The notes beneath the pieces were generated by a model. It ran no database searches. It was not told the DNA's origin and saw only the letters and a program-made list of their open reading frames with translations. Made by a program: the position numbers and the translations under genes. Below, in pieces: positions 32,558 through 41,297 of a DNA stretch of 64,000 bases. The stretch comes from Candidatus Alcyoniella australis (GTDB lineage: Bacteria > Lernaellota > Lernaellaia > JAVCCG01 > Alcyoniellaceae): the NCBI GenBank assembly GCA_030765605.1, contig JAVCCG010000048.1, positions 1 to 64,000 of the forward strand. Reading direction: 5' to 3'. The stretch's first letter is position 1, and the number at the start of each line of letters is the position of its first letter.

Positions 32558-33571
32558 ATGGACAAGAGAAAAATGAAAACGGAAGATTGCCGTCAACCGC
32601 TGCGCGACGAACTTCTCCATCGTGAAAAGCTGCCGCAGATCATCGACGGAATCGTGGCCTCGTGCCACGAACTAAAGGCTATTCAGCACATCAACGCGAC
32701 GCTGATGCCCAGCCGCGACGAGGTGGCCAAGATCGTCGAGCAGCTCAGCGCGGTCCTCTTTCCCGGTTACGTCGGCCGCAGTTCGTTGGAGAGCAATAAT
32801 CTAGTTTTCTACATCGGCGAGATGATCAACACGGTCTTCGAAGGGCTGGCGGGCCAGATCGAGCGCGCCATTCGACACGAGTGCCTGCGGCGCGAATCAG
32901 AAGTCTGCCTAAAATGCTTCGAAGCTTCCCGCGATAAGACAGTCGAATTTCTCAGCCGGATTCCGCAGCTCAGAGCAATCTTGGCCGACGATGTGCGCGC
33001 CGCCTACGAGGGAGACCCTGCCGCCCGCTCTCACGACGAGATCATCTTCAGCTACCCCGGAGTGCGCGCGGTCTCGATCTACCGCATGGCCCATGAGCTC
33101 TATCTGCTGAAGGTGCCAATCATCCCGCGGATCATGACCGAACACGCGCACCAGATCACCGGGATCGACATCCATCCCGGCGCGACCATCGGTCCGGGCC
33201 TGTTCATCGACCACGGCACCGGCGTGGTAATCGGCGAAACCACGGTGATCGGTCGTAACGTCCAGATCTACCAGGGCGTAACTCTCGGTGCACTGCGCGT
33301 GCATAAGGACGAGGATGGTCGCGTGATGCGCGGCCACAAGCGCCACCCGGACATCGGCGAGGGAGTGACGCTCTACGCCGGGGCCACGATCCTCGGCGGC
33401 GAGACCTCGATCGGTAGCAACAGTACGGTCGGCGGCAACCTGTGGCTGACCCATTCGGTGCCCGATGGAACGATCGCCGTGATGGAGCAAAACCGGATCA
33501 GCCTTCGCAAGCGCAAAGTCGATGGGATGGGACGCGACGTCGAGGAATCGACCATGGACTATTCGATCTAA
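32558..33571 (+). CDS. cysE: Serine O-acetyltransferase (EpsC/CysE-type)
   Basis: A 337-residue protein with AAGGAG upstream of ATG. The N-terminal helical region (about 1-170) is followed by a left-handed beta-helix: GIDIHPGATIGPGLFIDHGTG, IGETTVIGRNVQIYQGVTLG, IGEGVTLYAGATILGG and IGSNSTVGGNLWL are hexapeptide repeats. The DHGTG loop and His residues match acetyl-CoA and serine sites of SAT. It makes O-acetylserine for cysteine synthesis. There is no cysK next door, so the pathway is split in this genome. The long N-terminus is typical of the EpsC-like family. Convergent with the next hydrolase, overlapping by four bases. Confidence 0.85.
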   Translation: MDKRKMKTEDCRQPLRDELLHREKLPQIIDGIVASCHELKAIQHINATLMPSRDEVAKIVEQLSAVLFPGYVGRSSLESNNLVFYIGEMINTVFEGLAGQIERAIRHECLRRESEVCLKCFEASRDKTVEFLSRIPQLRAILADDVRAAYEGDPAARSHDEIIFSYPGVRAVSIYRMAHELYLLKVPIIPRIMTEHAHQITGIDIHPGATIGPGLFIDHGTGVVIGETTVIGRNVQIYQGVTLGALRVHKDEDGRVMRGHKRHPDIGEGVTLYAGATILGGETSIGSNSTVGGNLWLTHSVPDGTIAVMEQNRISLRKRKVDGMGRDVEESTMDYSI

Positions 33572-34230
33572 GCCAGCTCCGCCTGCCAGCCGTTGATCTG
33601 CACCACGATCTCCTCGTAGATCTCGCGCATCGAGCGCCCCTTGACCACGTAGGAATGTTCTCCGCCCTGAACCAGGTGGACTTGATGCGGTACCTGGACC
33701 TGCCGCAGGGTGGTGGTCAGTAGGTCCAGGTGGCAAAACGGATCGCGGGTTCCCTGGACAAAGAGCATCGGCCGCGTTACCGACTTGATCAGCTCGTCGC
33801 GCGTCTCGCTGTGGAAATCGGGCGTATGCAGTGGGAACCCGAGAAATATCAGGCCGTCGCACTGGAATCCCATGGATACTGTCAGCGCGGCGATGCGCGC
33901 GCCCAGGCTCTTGCCGCCGAGGATCAGCCGCACGTCCCGGCCGTTCACCGCAGCCCGGGCGACGAACTCCAACGAGCCGACCAGCACCGGTTCGGGATCC
34001 GGCGTCTGATTGCCGGCATGGGTGAACGGAAAATTGAACAGCGCCACCTCGTGTCCCAGGTCCACCAGACCGTGGGCCACGGTGCGCATTATCGGGTGGT
34101 CCATGTTGTTGGAGACCCCGTGGGCCAACACGAACAGCGTGAAGTTATCGGTCGGGGCGTCCGGCGTCAGGTGAACCCCGTAGACCCAATCGCCATGGGT
34201 GATCCGCACCTTAAGCGATCGCTGCTGCAT
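33568..34230 (-). CDS. Tex30/KANL3-like alpha/beta hydrolase
   Basis: A 220-residue protein. VLAHGVSNNMDHP is the oxyanion loop, LGGKSLGARIA the nucleophile elbow with the GKSxG form typical of the KANL3/Tex30 (dienelactone-hydrolase-like) family, FVQGTRDPFC the acid strand and GGEHSYVV the His segment. The fold and catalytic triad look complete. Substrate unknown. It is cytoplasmic by sequence (no signal). Four bases separate it from the heparinase-like gene. Confidence 0.75.
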   Translation of the reverse strand: MQQRSLKVRITHGDWVYGVHLTPDAPTDNFTLFVLAHGVSNNMDHPIMRTVAHGLVDLGHEVALFNFPFTHAGNQTPDPEPVLVGSLEFVARAAVNGRDVRLILGGKSLGARIAALTVSMGFQCDGLIFLGFPLHTPDFHSETRDELIKSVTRPMLFVQGTRDPFCHLDLLTTTLRQVQVPHQVHLVQGGEHSYVVKGRSMREIYEEIVVQINGWQAELA

Positions 34231-34233
34231 TAA

Positions 34234-36546
34234 TTAATCTTTCAGGATAGCGGGAACAGTGCGGCTCGAGATGCCGAACTGCGGCAGATCCCAGGCGGCC
34301 GATAGAGCGGGCTTGTCCAAACCGTAGATCACTATCCCGCTGTCAGTGCAAATCTCTTGGGAAGCGCTTTGCAGCGGCAGCGTGATACAGAAGCTGTCGT
34401 CTCCGGCCTGCGAGACCGCAAAGACGTCCAAATGTTGATCGTCTTCCACGATCCAACCGGCCAGGCCTTCGGCCTCAAGCTCAGCTAGTTGCGGCAGCAC
34501 GTCCCCGAGGCGATAGGGGATCAGCACGGTCGCCCAGGCCGGGTTGAGCGCTGATACTGTGGAGCTGACCACCTGGTGGCTGTCCACGATCGAGTGGTAC
34601 TGACCGTGATAATCCCACAGGGAGTCCAACGACTGTCTGTCGGTGCTGCTGATCCAGGCCTCGAGCCCCACATCGTCGGCCTCGAACCTGAAGCCCGACC
34701 CCTCAATCTGTAGATTGCCGCCGATGGTTCCGCTCGACAGGGTGTGCCACAGCGAGCTGTATTCGTGATCTGCGTCATCGGCGGTGCGATCGATCACCAC
34801 CAGGTAGTTATCCCGCACCAGCAACAGTCGGCGCTCGAAATCGACTCCCGCGTAGCGCGCCTCAACCTTGAGTCCGGACAGGTTGTCCAGGTCGACATCG
34901 GTCGAGAGGTAGGCGTCCACGCCGCAACCCAGTCCACGTAATCCGCTGGGCGGGCCCTTGCCGTCGACCAGGATCAGGTTGTGGTTCTCGGCGTCGGCGA
35001 CCAGACCGCGCTTCTCGAAGTTGATGTAGCCCGAGTCGATCAGCAGCATCCGGCCGAAGGCTGCGACGCTGAAGCTGGTTGCGTCGGGATGTTCGTGGCC
35101 GATGCCGTGCTCGCGCGCCACGCCGTGCTCGCCCAGCAGCAGCGCGTACAGCGCGTCGGGCGATGCCGAGCTGCGCAGCACTCCCTGTCCCGCCGGTTCG
35201 AGCAACTTCAGCCGCGGTCGGGAGGGCACGCCGATCGACGGGTTCTCCTGATAAAAGGCCAGGTGCATCAAATCGAGCCTGCCGGTCATCCCGCGCTGTT
35301 GGAAATTCCAGTAATACTCCGGATCGTGGGTCAACGCGGCCCAGATCCCGCTGTAGGCGTCGTGCAGGTTCGAATCGTCGATCATCGGGCCCTGGCCCCA
35401 GGGCAGCGCGATATCGAGCCACCAGCGGTGGATCTGTTCCAGCCGCGGATCGAGCAGCATGTCGTTGATCTGCAGCACGCCGCCCTCGCAGCCACCGAAG
35501 CGCACTCGGCAATCGACCGTATAGGGGTAGTTCTCACCCTGTGCAAATCGGTTGTAGGCAGCCAAATAGGGCAGGGAGGACTCCTCGGTGTAGCTCAGGT
35601 AATTGGGGCCCTCGGCCCAGCCACCGCCCTCCACGTACTGCCAATCGAGCATGTAATGGTAGATCTCGGTTTGGGCAAAGCTGACGTAGACCGCGGCCTC
35701 GGGCCGCATGTTAAAGCACAGGCCGGCCATCCCCAGTCCTGCGGCGAATTTAATGTTGTGGTTGTTCTGGGTCAGCATCAGCTCGATGGGCAGAAACTCG
35801 ACCTGGAAGTGATACAGTGCGTCGGCCAGCGCGACCACTCCCAGCCGCGCATTCTCGAGCGCCACCGGGTCCAAGCCGCGAATCGAGGCTAGTAGATCGT
35901 AGGCCACGCTGAACTGCCCCAGGGCTGTTCCGCCGAGAATCGTGTTCTCGTCCAGCTTGTTCAGCGGAAGTTCGTGCACCCGATGCTCGATCGATGCCAA
36001 AATCTGCAACGCCTTGCTGCACAGCGACCGATCATTGTCGAGGATCGAGACGAACGCCGCGGCCTGGGCGATGTCGGATTGTTGCAGGGTCACCGTGGGA
36101 TCGTAGTAAGCGGTAGGCATTTGCGGAATCGTCCGCTGGGAGCGGGAGCGCAATCCGCGGACGATCTTGTTGTAGGGCCATTGGTCGCTCTGAGCGCGAA
36201 TCAACATCTGCTCGAGCCCGCCCGAATCGAACAGCAGGCGCGGACGCTGGTCATATTCCGGGTGCCAGGCCGGAGCGCTGGCAGGATCGAACGGATCGAA
36301 TCCCATCTCGAGCTCGACCCGGCTGTCGATGCCGTCGCGGTCCGGGTCGCCGATCAGTTCCTGCAAGGCCCCTGCGGTTGAATCGTCGTCCGCCGGATCG
36401 TCGTCGTTGTCGGCCGGCTGATCAGCGTCCTGCGACGGGGAGTCGTCGAAGTCGGATTGCACGCAGGCAGCACCGCAAAGGCACATCCCCAGCGCGGCGA
36501 TCGACATCACCAGGCGCGGCAACCAACGTTCAGCGTTCAATCCCAT
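34234..36546 (-). CDS. Heparinase II/III-like lipoprotein
   Basis: About 770 residues. Start 36546 is chosen for a standard lipoprotein signal (ending GMCLCGAAC); an ATG at 36561 and a TTG at 36540 are alternatives. The mature Cys is followed by an Asp-rich spacer (DNDDDPADDDS), then an alpha/alpha-toroid with a GWAEGPNYLSYTEE-type motif (about 290-310) and a C-terminal beta-sandwich that begins GHEHPDATSFSVAAFGRMLL and IDSGY, the signature of heparinase II/III-type polysaccharide lyases. A DGIDSRVELEMGFDPFDP segment near residue 70 resembles a thrombospondin type-3/EF-like Ca2+ repeat. It probably degrades an acidic polysaccharide at the cell surface. Confidence 0.75.
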   Translation of the reverse strand: MGLNAERWLPRLVMSIAALGMCLCGAACVQSDFDDSPSQDADQPADNDDDPADDDSTAGALQELIGDPDRDGIDSRVELEMGFDPFDPASAPAWHPEYDQRPRLLFDSGGLEQMLIRAQSDQWPYNKIVRGLRSRSQRTIPQMPTAYYDPTVTLQQSDIAQAAAFVSILDNDRSLCSKALQILASIEHRVHELPLNKLDENTILGGTALGQFSVAYDLLASIRGLDPVALENARLGVVALADALYHFQVEFLPIELMLTQNNHNIKFAAGLGMAGLCFNMRPEAAVYVSFAQTEIYHYMLDWQYVEGGGWAEGPNYLSYTEESSLPYLAAYNRFAQGENYPYTVDCRVRFGGCEGGVLQINDMLLDPRLEQIHRWWLDIALPWGQGPMIDDSNLHDAYSGIWAALTHDPEYYWNFQQRGMTGRLDLMHLAFYQENPSIGVPSRPRLKLLEPAGQGVLRSSASPDALYALLLGEHGVAREHGIGHEHPDATSFSVAAFGRMLLIDSGYINFEKRGLVADAENHNLILVDGKGPPSGLRGLGCGVDAYLSTDVDLDNLSGLKVEARYAGVDFERRLLLVRDNYLVVIDRTADDADHEYSSLWHTLSSGTIGGNLQIEGSGFRFEADDVGLEAWISSTDRQSLDSLWDYHGQYHSIVDSHQVVSSTVSALNPAWATVLIPYRLGDVLPQLAELEAEGLAGWIVEDDQHLDVFAVSQAGDDSFCITLPLQSASQEICTDSGIVIYGLDKPALSAAWDLPQFGISSRTVPAILKD

Positions 36547-37072
36547 CCCTGGCAGGTACATGGTTGGTATAGTAGTGCTTGACCTCGCGCATTTCCGTCA
36601 CCAGGTCGGCCGCCTCGATTAAACTCTCCGGGGCGTAGCGCCCGGTGAGCACCAGCTCGATCCCCTCGGGCCGCAGCTTGATCAGCTCAAGGGCCTGCTC
36701 AATGCTCAGCAGCCCAAACCACAACGCGGTGTTGATTTCGTCGGCGACCACGATGCTATATTCGCCGGAGATCAGCGCCTTGCGCAGGGCCGCGAGGCAC
36801 TGTTGGGCCTTGTCCACGTCGCGCGGATCAGGCGGCTTGGTCACGTGCACAAACTCGTCGCGGCCGAACTGCTCAATGGTCACTAAACCGCCGAGCATTT
36901 GAGCTCCTTTGAGCTCGCCGTAGAGCTGGCCCTTCATGAATTGGCCGATGTAGGTTTTAATCCCTCTGCCCGCAGCGCGCAGGGCCAGGCCCAGGGCGGC
37001 GGTGGTTTTACCCTTGCCGTTGCCGGTGTAGACCTGGACGTAGCCTCTACCGATCGGGGCGTTGCTGGTCAC
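36530..37072 (-). CDS. cobO: Cob(I)yrinic acid a,c-diamide adenosyltransferase
   Basis: Start is GTG at 37072 with GAGG upstream, giving 180 residues (MTSNAPIGRGYVQVYTG); the longer ORF has no sensible N-terminus. P-loop TGNGKGKTTAALG is at residues 16-28. VVADEINTALWFGLL is the Walker-B-like segment and LVLTGRYAPESLIEAADLVTEM completes the CobO/BtuR family pattern. It transfers the adenosyl group from ATP to Co(I) corrinoids in coenzyme B12 synthesis or salvage. There are no other cob genes in the window, so it is likely salvage. The MutL ATPase at 54 kb is of a family that services B12-dependent mutases, a possible functional link. Confidence 0.88.
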   Translation of the reverse strand: MTSNAPIGRGYVQVYTGNGKGKTTAALGLALRAAGRGIKTYIGQFMKGQLYGELKGAQMLGGLVTIEQFGRDEFVHVTKPPDPRDVDKAQQCLAALRKALISGEYSIVVADEINTALWFGLLSIEQALELIKLRPEGIELVLTGRYAPESLIEAADLVTEMREVKHYYTNHVPARDGIER

Positions 37073-37204
37073 TGATTGTGTATCCTCGTTCGCTAAAGCG
37101 GGGCGCAGTGCAAGGTACCATGATCGGCCGGCCCTTGAAAACAGATTCAATTGACAGTTCGCGCAACTAGAACATAGGCTGCAAAGATTAATTTGCCCGC
37201 ATTC

Positions 37205-37291
37205 TTCTTGAGGGTTCGTAGCGAGGCGTGCAAGATGCCGCAAGAACAAGGAAGCCGAGCTGGTACTCCGCAGGCTTACTCCCCGCAGTAC
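37205..37291 (+). ncRNA. Possible structured RNA upstream of the DMT transporter gene
   Basis: The 312-base gap between cobO and the transporter holds no ORF. TTCTTG (37205-37210) pairs with CAAGAA (37241-37246) around an inner hairpin GGCGT-GCAAG-ATGCC (37225-37239). A second stem GTACT/AGTAC (37263-37267 and 37287-37291) follows. The inner hairpin uses a G-U pair only on the plus strand, so the RNA probably reads toward the transporter. The layout reminds me of intergenic elements in other deltaproteobacteria, but I cannot name a family. Confidence 0.35.
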
Positions 37292-37384
37292 GTCGAGGAC
37301 GGATCAGCGAGGATGACACGGTTATTGCGAGCAGATTGTACGCCGTAGTAGAAGCCTCATGAAAAATACGGGCTTGGAGGTCAC

Positions 37385-38296
37385 ATGATCGTTTACCTGC
37401 TTATCATCGTTATAGCCATCCTCTGGGGCTCCGGGGGATCGATGCAGAAGCACGGCATGGCGACCGCTTTTCCCAAGCTCAGCCTACGGACCCTGGCCAA
37501 AGACTGGCACAAGATCATCGCCGCACTGCTGATGAACAAGGTCTGGATCAGCGGCCTGGGCGCGATGGCGTTGGGCAGCATCGTATTCGTCTACACCACG
37601 AGCATCGGCGACATCAGCGTGATCCAGCCGCTGACCAACATCAACGGCATTGTCGCGGTGCTGATCGGCGTGTTTCTGCTCAAGGAGCGCGTGCAATCCA
37701 TCGAGCTGGTGGGAGTGATGCTGCTGGTCGGCGGAGCGCTGGTGGTCGGTTTCTCCTCAGAGGCCTCCACCGCCGGTCAGGCTAACGAGTCGATGCTGCT
37801 GATGCTCACGGCGGTCACCGTGGTGCTGCTGGTGCTGGGATTCGTGGTCTTCGGCCTGGGATCGCGCCTGGGGGGCGGAAGCTGGTCCGCCTTGATCATG
37901 GCGTTCATCGCCGGTGTCGGCTTTGGCTGCGCCAACCTGTTCGTCAAAGTGCTCACCGAGAGTACTAAAGAAGGCGGCGAGGCGATGCAGCTCAACGGCG
38001 CAGTGCTCGTAGATCTGCTGACCTCCTATCATATCTATGCCCTGCTGGTGGTGGTGATAATCGGCTCGGTGGCTTTCCAGCTCGGCTGCTCCCACGGTCG
38101 GATCGCGGTGATTCAACCCACGACCACGGTCTTCAGCAACATCATGCCCGTGGCCGGAGGCTGGCTGGTTTTCGGCGAGCTGATGAACCCGGGCAAGATC
38201 GTCGGCATCGTGATTATCGTGATCGGCACCCTGCTGCTGGCTTTGGGAAAGCCTGAGGAGCCCGTATCGTCAATCACTCAAAATTGTAGCCCCTGA
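37385..38296 (+). CDS. DMT (EamA/NIPA-like) superfamily transporter
   Basis: A 303-residue protein with about nine to ten membrane helices. GGAGGT lies just before ATG. Two halves show the DMT pattern: YTTSIGDISVIQPLTNINGIVAVLIGVFLLKERVQ in the first, and AVIQPTTTVFSNIMPVAGGWLVFGE in the second, where the IQP motif recurs at the same helix. Related proteins include small-molecule exporters and NIPA Mg2+ transporters; the IQP repeats are closest to the latter in my view, but the substrate is open. A possible structured RNA precedes it. Confidence 0.8.
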   Translation: MIVYLLIIVIAILWGSGGSMQKHGMATAFPKLSLRTLAKDWHKIIAALLMNKVWISGLGAMALGSIVFVYTTSIGDISVIQPLTNINGIVAVLIGVFLLKERVQSIELVGVMLLVGGALVVGFSSEASTAGQANESMLLMLTAVTVVLLVLGFVVFGLGSRLGGGSWSALIMAFIAGVGFGCANLFVKVLTESTKEGGEAMQLNGAVLVDLLTSYHIYALLVVVIIGSVAFQLGCSHGRIAVIQPTTTVFSNIMPVAGGWLVFGELMNPGKIVGIVIIVIGTLLLALGKPEEPVSSITQNCSP

Positions 38297-38310
38297 ACCA
38301 GAGAACGAAC

Positions 38311-39705
38311 TTGGCGACCAAGGGTAAGCGGCACCGCGGCGGCGGACTGCAGCGGGCCGCGCAGAACGGGCCCGCCGCGCTGCTTGCCGCGCTGGTGGCG
38401 TTCGACACTACTAACCCGCCGGGCAACGAGACGCCGCTGGCAGCGGCCATTGCAAAGCTGCTCCAATCCTACGGCGCGCAGCCTGTGCTGCTTGAGCCGC
38501 AGCCCGGACGCGGCTCAGTGGTCTGCCGCATCAAGGCCACGGGAACATCCGCTTCCAAGGGGCTGCTGTTGATGAGCCACATCGACGTGGTCCCGGCCAA
38601 GGCCGAGGAGTGGAGCGTGCCGCCGTTCTCCGGAGTTGCGCGCGACGGGTTCCTATATGGCCGCGGCACGTTCGACGATAAATACCTCACCGCCACCCAC
38701 TTGACGGCTGTGATCCAGACGCTGCGCAGCTCGCGCCCGCTGAGGCGCGACTTGATCTTCGCCGCCACTGCGGATGAGGAGGCCGGCGGCGGATTAGGCA
38801 TGGACTGGATCGCCCGCAACCACTTCCCGTTAATCGACTGCGACGCGGGCCTGAACGAGGGCGGCGGCTTCAGCCTGGAGCTGGATAAGCGCAACGTCTA
38901 CCTGCTGCAGGCCGCTGAACGCGGCTCGATCTGGCTCGAGCTGATCGCACGCGGCGAACCGGGACACGCCTCAATGCCGCGCAAGGATGCGGCTGTGGAT
39001 CGGCTGCTGGCCGCACTGGGCGAGCTGCAATTCACGCCCGCGCTTCCGCACTTGACCCGCACCGGCGGCCAGTTCCTGGCCGGAATGCTTCCCGGGCTTA
39101 ACTACCCGAGGCTCGCGGCGCAGCTCGTCTCCTCGGCCGCCTCGGGCTCGTCGCTGGCGCGGTTGTTCCCAACGGATAAAGATCAACCCGCCCCTGGGCA
39201 GTCGAATATTGAGATCGTTAAGCGGATGTTTTTCAACAGCATGGCGATCACCGGCCTGGAGGCGGGCGACAAGATCAACGTGGTTCCGTCGCGGGCGCGT
39301 GCGACCCTGGACATCCGCGTGCTTCCCGGCATCGACCCCGAACAGGTGGTCAAACGCGTGCAACGCATCTGCCGCAAGCACAACGTCGAGGTGGGTACGA
39401 TCCGCTCGGTCCCCGGCGTGCAGGCCGAGTTGGAGCACACGCTGCTGCCCGCGATCAGCCAGACCATGCGCGAGCTCGACCCGCTGTCCCAGGTCGTGCC
39501 GTACATGCTGCCGGCAAGCACTGACGCGCGTTTCCTGATCGAGCGCGGGATTCCGATCTACGGCTTCGCACCGGTCATGCCGCGCAAGCAGGTCACCGAC
39601 CTGACCTCGCGCGCCCACGGAATCGACGAACGGATCAGCCTGGACGACATTGAACTGGCGGCGAATTTCGCGCGCCGGATCGTCGCAAAGATTTGTCTCT
39701 GTTGA
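38311..39705 (+). CDS. M20 family metallopeptidase
   Basis: A TTG start at 38311, 464 residues, 14 bases after the transporter stop. The metal-site motifs are LLMSHIDVVPA (His, Asp), GRGTFDDKYL (Asp), ATADEEAGGG (Glu-Glu) and the C-terminal His in TSRAHGIDERISLDD. A dimerisation domain fills the middle. M20 enzymes remove C-terminal or acyl residues from peptides or N-acyl amino acids. The cargo of the neighbouring transporter may be related. Length and motif order are normal. Confidence 0.85.
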   Translation: MATKGKRHRGGGLQRAAQNGPAALLAALVAFDTTNPPGNETPLAAAIAKLLQSYGAQPVLLEPQPGRGSVVCRIKATGTSASKGLLLMSHIDVVPAKAEEWSVPPFSGVARDGFLYGRGTFDDKYLTATHLTAVIQTLRSSRPLRRDLIFAATADEEAGGGLGMDWIARNHFPLIDCDAGLNEGGGFSLELDKRNVYLLQAAERGSIWLELIARGEPGHASMPRKDAAVDRLLAALGELQFTPALPHLTRTGGQFLAGMLPGLNYPRLAAQLVSSAASGSSLARLFPTDKDQPAPGQSNIEIVKRMFFNSMAITGLEAGDKINVVPSRARATLDIRVLPGIDPEQVVKRVQRICRKHNVEVGTIRSVPGVQAELEHTLLPAISQTMRELDPLSQVVPYMLPASTDARFLIERGIPIYGFAPVMPRKQVTDLTSRAHGIDERISLDDIELAANFARRIVAKICLC

Positions 39706-39739
39706 TGCTAGCTAGGGATTATGTGCCATAAGGATATAT

Positions 39740-41242
39740 ATGGTTTTTCATATTAAATTTATTAACGTACTAAAGGCACTCGGTCTATTATCCTTACCAT
39801 ATATATTTCTATGTATATTAGCGGTCAATTCTCCTCCCGCCTGGATAATTCCCGGTGATCAGACGGACCTGTACTCATTTATCGTCATCTACCATACATT
39901 AAGACTCCTGTTACTTATAACTACATCCCTCTTAATATTTCTCTTGAGAAAGGTGTATTTATCGCAGACCGTCAGCCTGTTAAGGCGTCTGCACTCGACC
40001 CGACTGGTCAAATTAATAATCGCGAAACCACAGTTCCTACTGGCCAGTCTTTTAATTCTTTTCATCTCTGCCAATATCGCGTGGCTGAATCCGCAACCTT
40101 CATTTTCTCCGATCTGCGTTTTCCATAAACGAATACCGGTCATCTGGCAATACAACTACGACTCGAGAATGGAACTGGAAACCGCGTATTATTTCCCGGC
40201 ATATGACCGAATTCCGACAAGAACAAACCGGCCTTTATTCAATGGTATAGTACATGGAATACAAAGATTTATTGGGCTGTCCCTGAGACCTTTTTGCCAA
40301 CATGAGAAGCTGATTTTTGCCGCAATCGGCTTTATCATATTAAATCTGATCACGGTTAATGTTTTCGCATATCTCGGATATCTCGTGCTTCGTGAATTCA
40401 TCGAAGACACTCCTGCAACGCTTGCTGTCCTGATACTTTTATTCCATAGATTTACAATCAGTTATATAACCACGTACCATACGGCTCTTTTAGAAATCCT
40501 TTCCCCGGTTGTCATCATATTTTTGTTTATGAAGTTATACAAAGATCCCAGACTATCACGCGTAGCCCTTTATTCATTGATAGTCGGCGTGCTGATGCTG
40601 GGGAAACAGAATTACAGCACGTACATCGCCTTGCTTGGGCTGGGCTTGTTTAATAGAAAGTTCTTTACTGTCTTCATCAGTGTTGTTGTACAGTTCATTC
40701 CTCTCGCATTATGGATTCTTTACCTGAAATCTACTGGTCTCCCTTACTACAACCACGAGGCTGCCGCATATGGACAGGGGGTTTGGTTATACCAGGAATA
40801 TATTTACTTGCCGGTTTTCGAGATGATATCACGTATGCTTTCAGGAATATTCATGTACGGAAAAATATTGCTGAGGTTTTACGGCATCTGGTTGTTGCTT
40901 GCCCTGGCAGCGGTGATGCTAAGACCCAAGCCCGCTCTTTTCAAGGGGACGTGGCTGACAGTCTCATTATTGTTGCTCATATTTTTCAACTTTCTACAGG
41001 TTTTTGCCGCCAAGCGCTATATCCCATATATGACAGCGGACATTTCGATTGTTGTATTGGGCCTGGCCTGTTATACAATCCAAAAATGCAAGTACTTATT
41101 CTTAGTGCTTAAATCCAAATATTGGCTGCTGTTTATCCTCGTTGTCTGGCTTGGCTACAACCTGCTGCAAATTATCCATCTGCCCTGGATTCATCCATAT
41201 TTACAGTTGAACAATTGCTCGTTGGGCTTGCCGCTCGCCTGA
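39740..41242 (+). CDS. AT-rich polytopic membrane protein, probably acquired
   Basis: A 500-residue protein with about ten membrane helices, AAGGA before ATG. Three sampled 60-base lines are 37-42% GC, against 60% in a neighbouring purL line, and Ile ATA and Leu TTA codons are common, so the gene looks laterally acquired. TDLYSFIVIYH near the N-terminus and the extracytoplasmic AYYFPAYDRIPTRTNRPLFNGI segment resemble GT-C glycosyltransferase or O-antigen-type membrane proteins, but no family is certain. It sits between an M20 peptidase and the purine genes, with no transposase or att site visible. Confidence 0.6.
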   Translation: MVFHIKFINVLKALGLLSLPYIFLCILAVNSPPAWIIPGDQTDLYSFIVIYHTLRLLLLITTSLLIFLLRKVYLSQTVSLLRRLHSTRLVKLIIAKPQFLLASLLILFISANIAWLNPQPSFSPICVFHKRIPVIWQYNYDSRMELETAYYFPAYDRIPTRTNRPLFNGIVHGIQRFIGLSLRPFCQHEKLIFAAIGFIILNLITVNVFAYLGYLVLREFIEDTPATLAVLILLFHRFTISYITTYHTALLEILSPVVIIFLFMKLYKDPRLSRVALYSLIVGVLMLGKQNYSTYIALLGLGLFNRKFFTVFISVVVQFIPLALWILYLKSTGLPYYNHEAAAYGQGVWLYQEYIYLPVFEMISRMLSGIFMYGKILLRFYGIWLLLALAAVMLRPKPALFKGTWLTVSLLLLIFFNFLQVFAAKRYIPYMTADISIVVLGLACYTIQKCKYLFLVLKSKYWLLFILVVWLGYNLLQIIHLPWIHPYLQLNNCSLGLPLA

Positions 41243-41297
41243 GGTTTGAGTAAACTGCCCATCGTTCAACCATTGTAATTATTGCCTCGGAGCACCC

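Noticed and set aside
36900-37384. Cobalamin riboswitch upstream of cobO
   Set aside because: I looked for the B12-box sequence on the minus strand before 37072 and did not find it.
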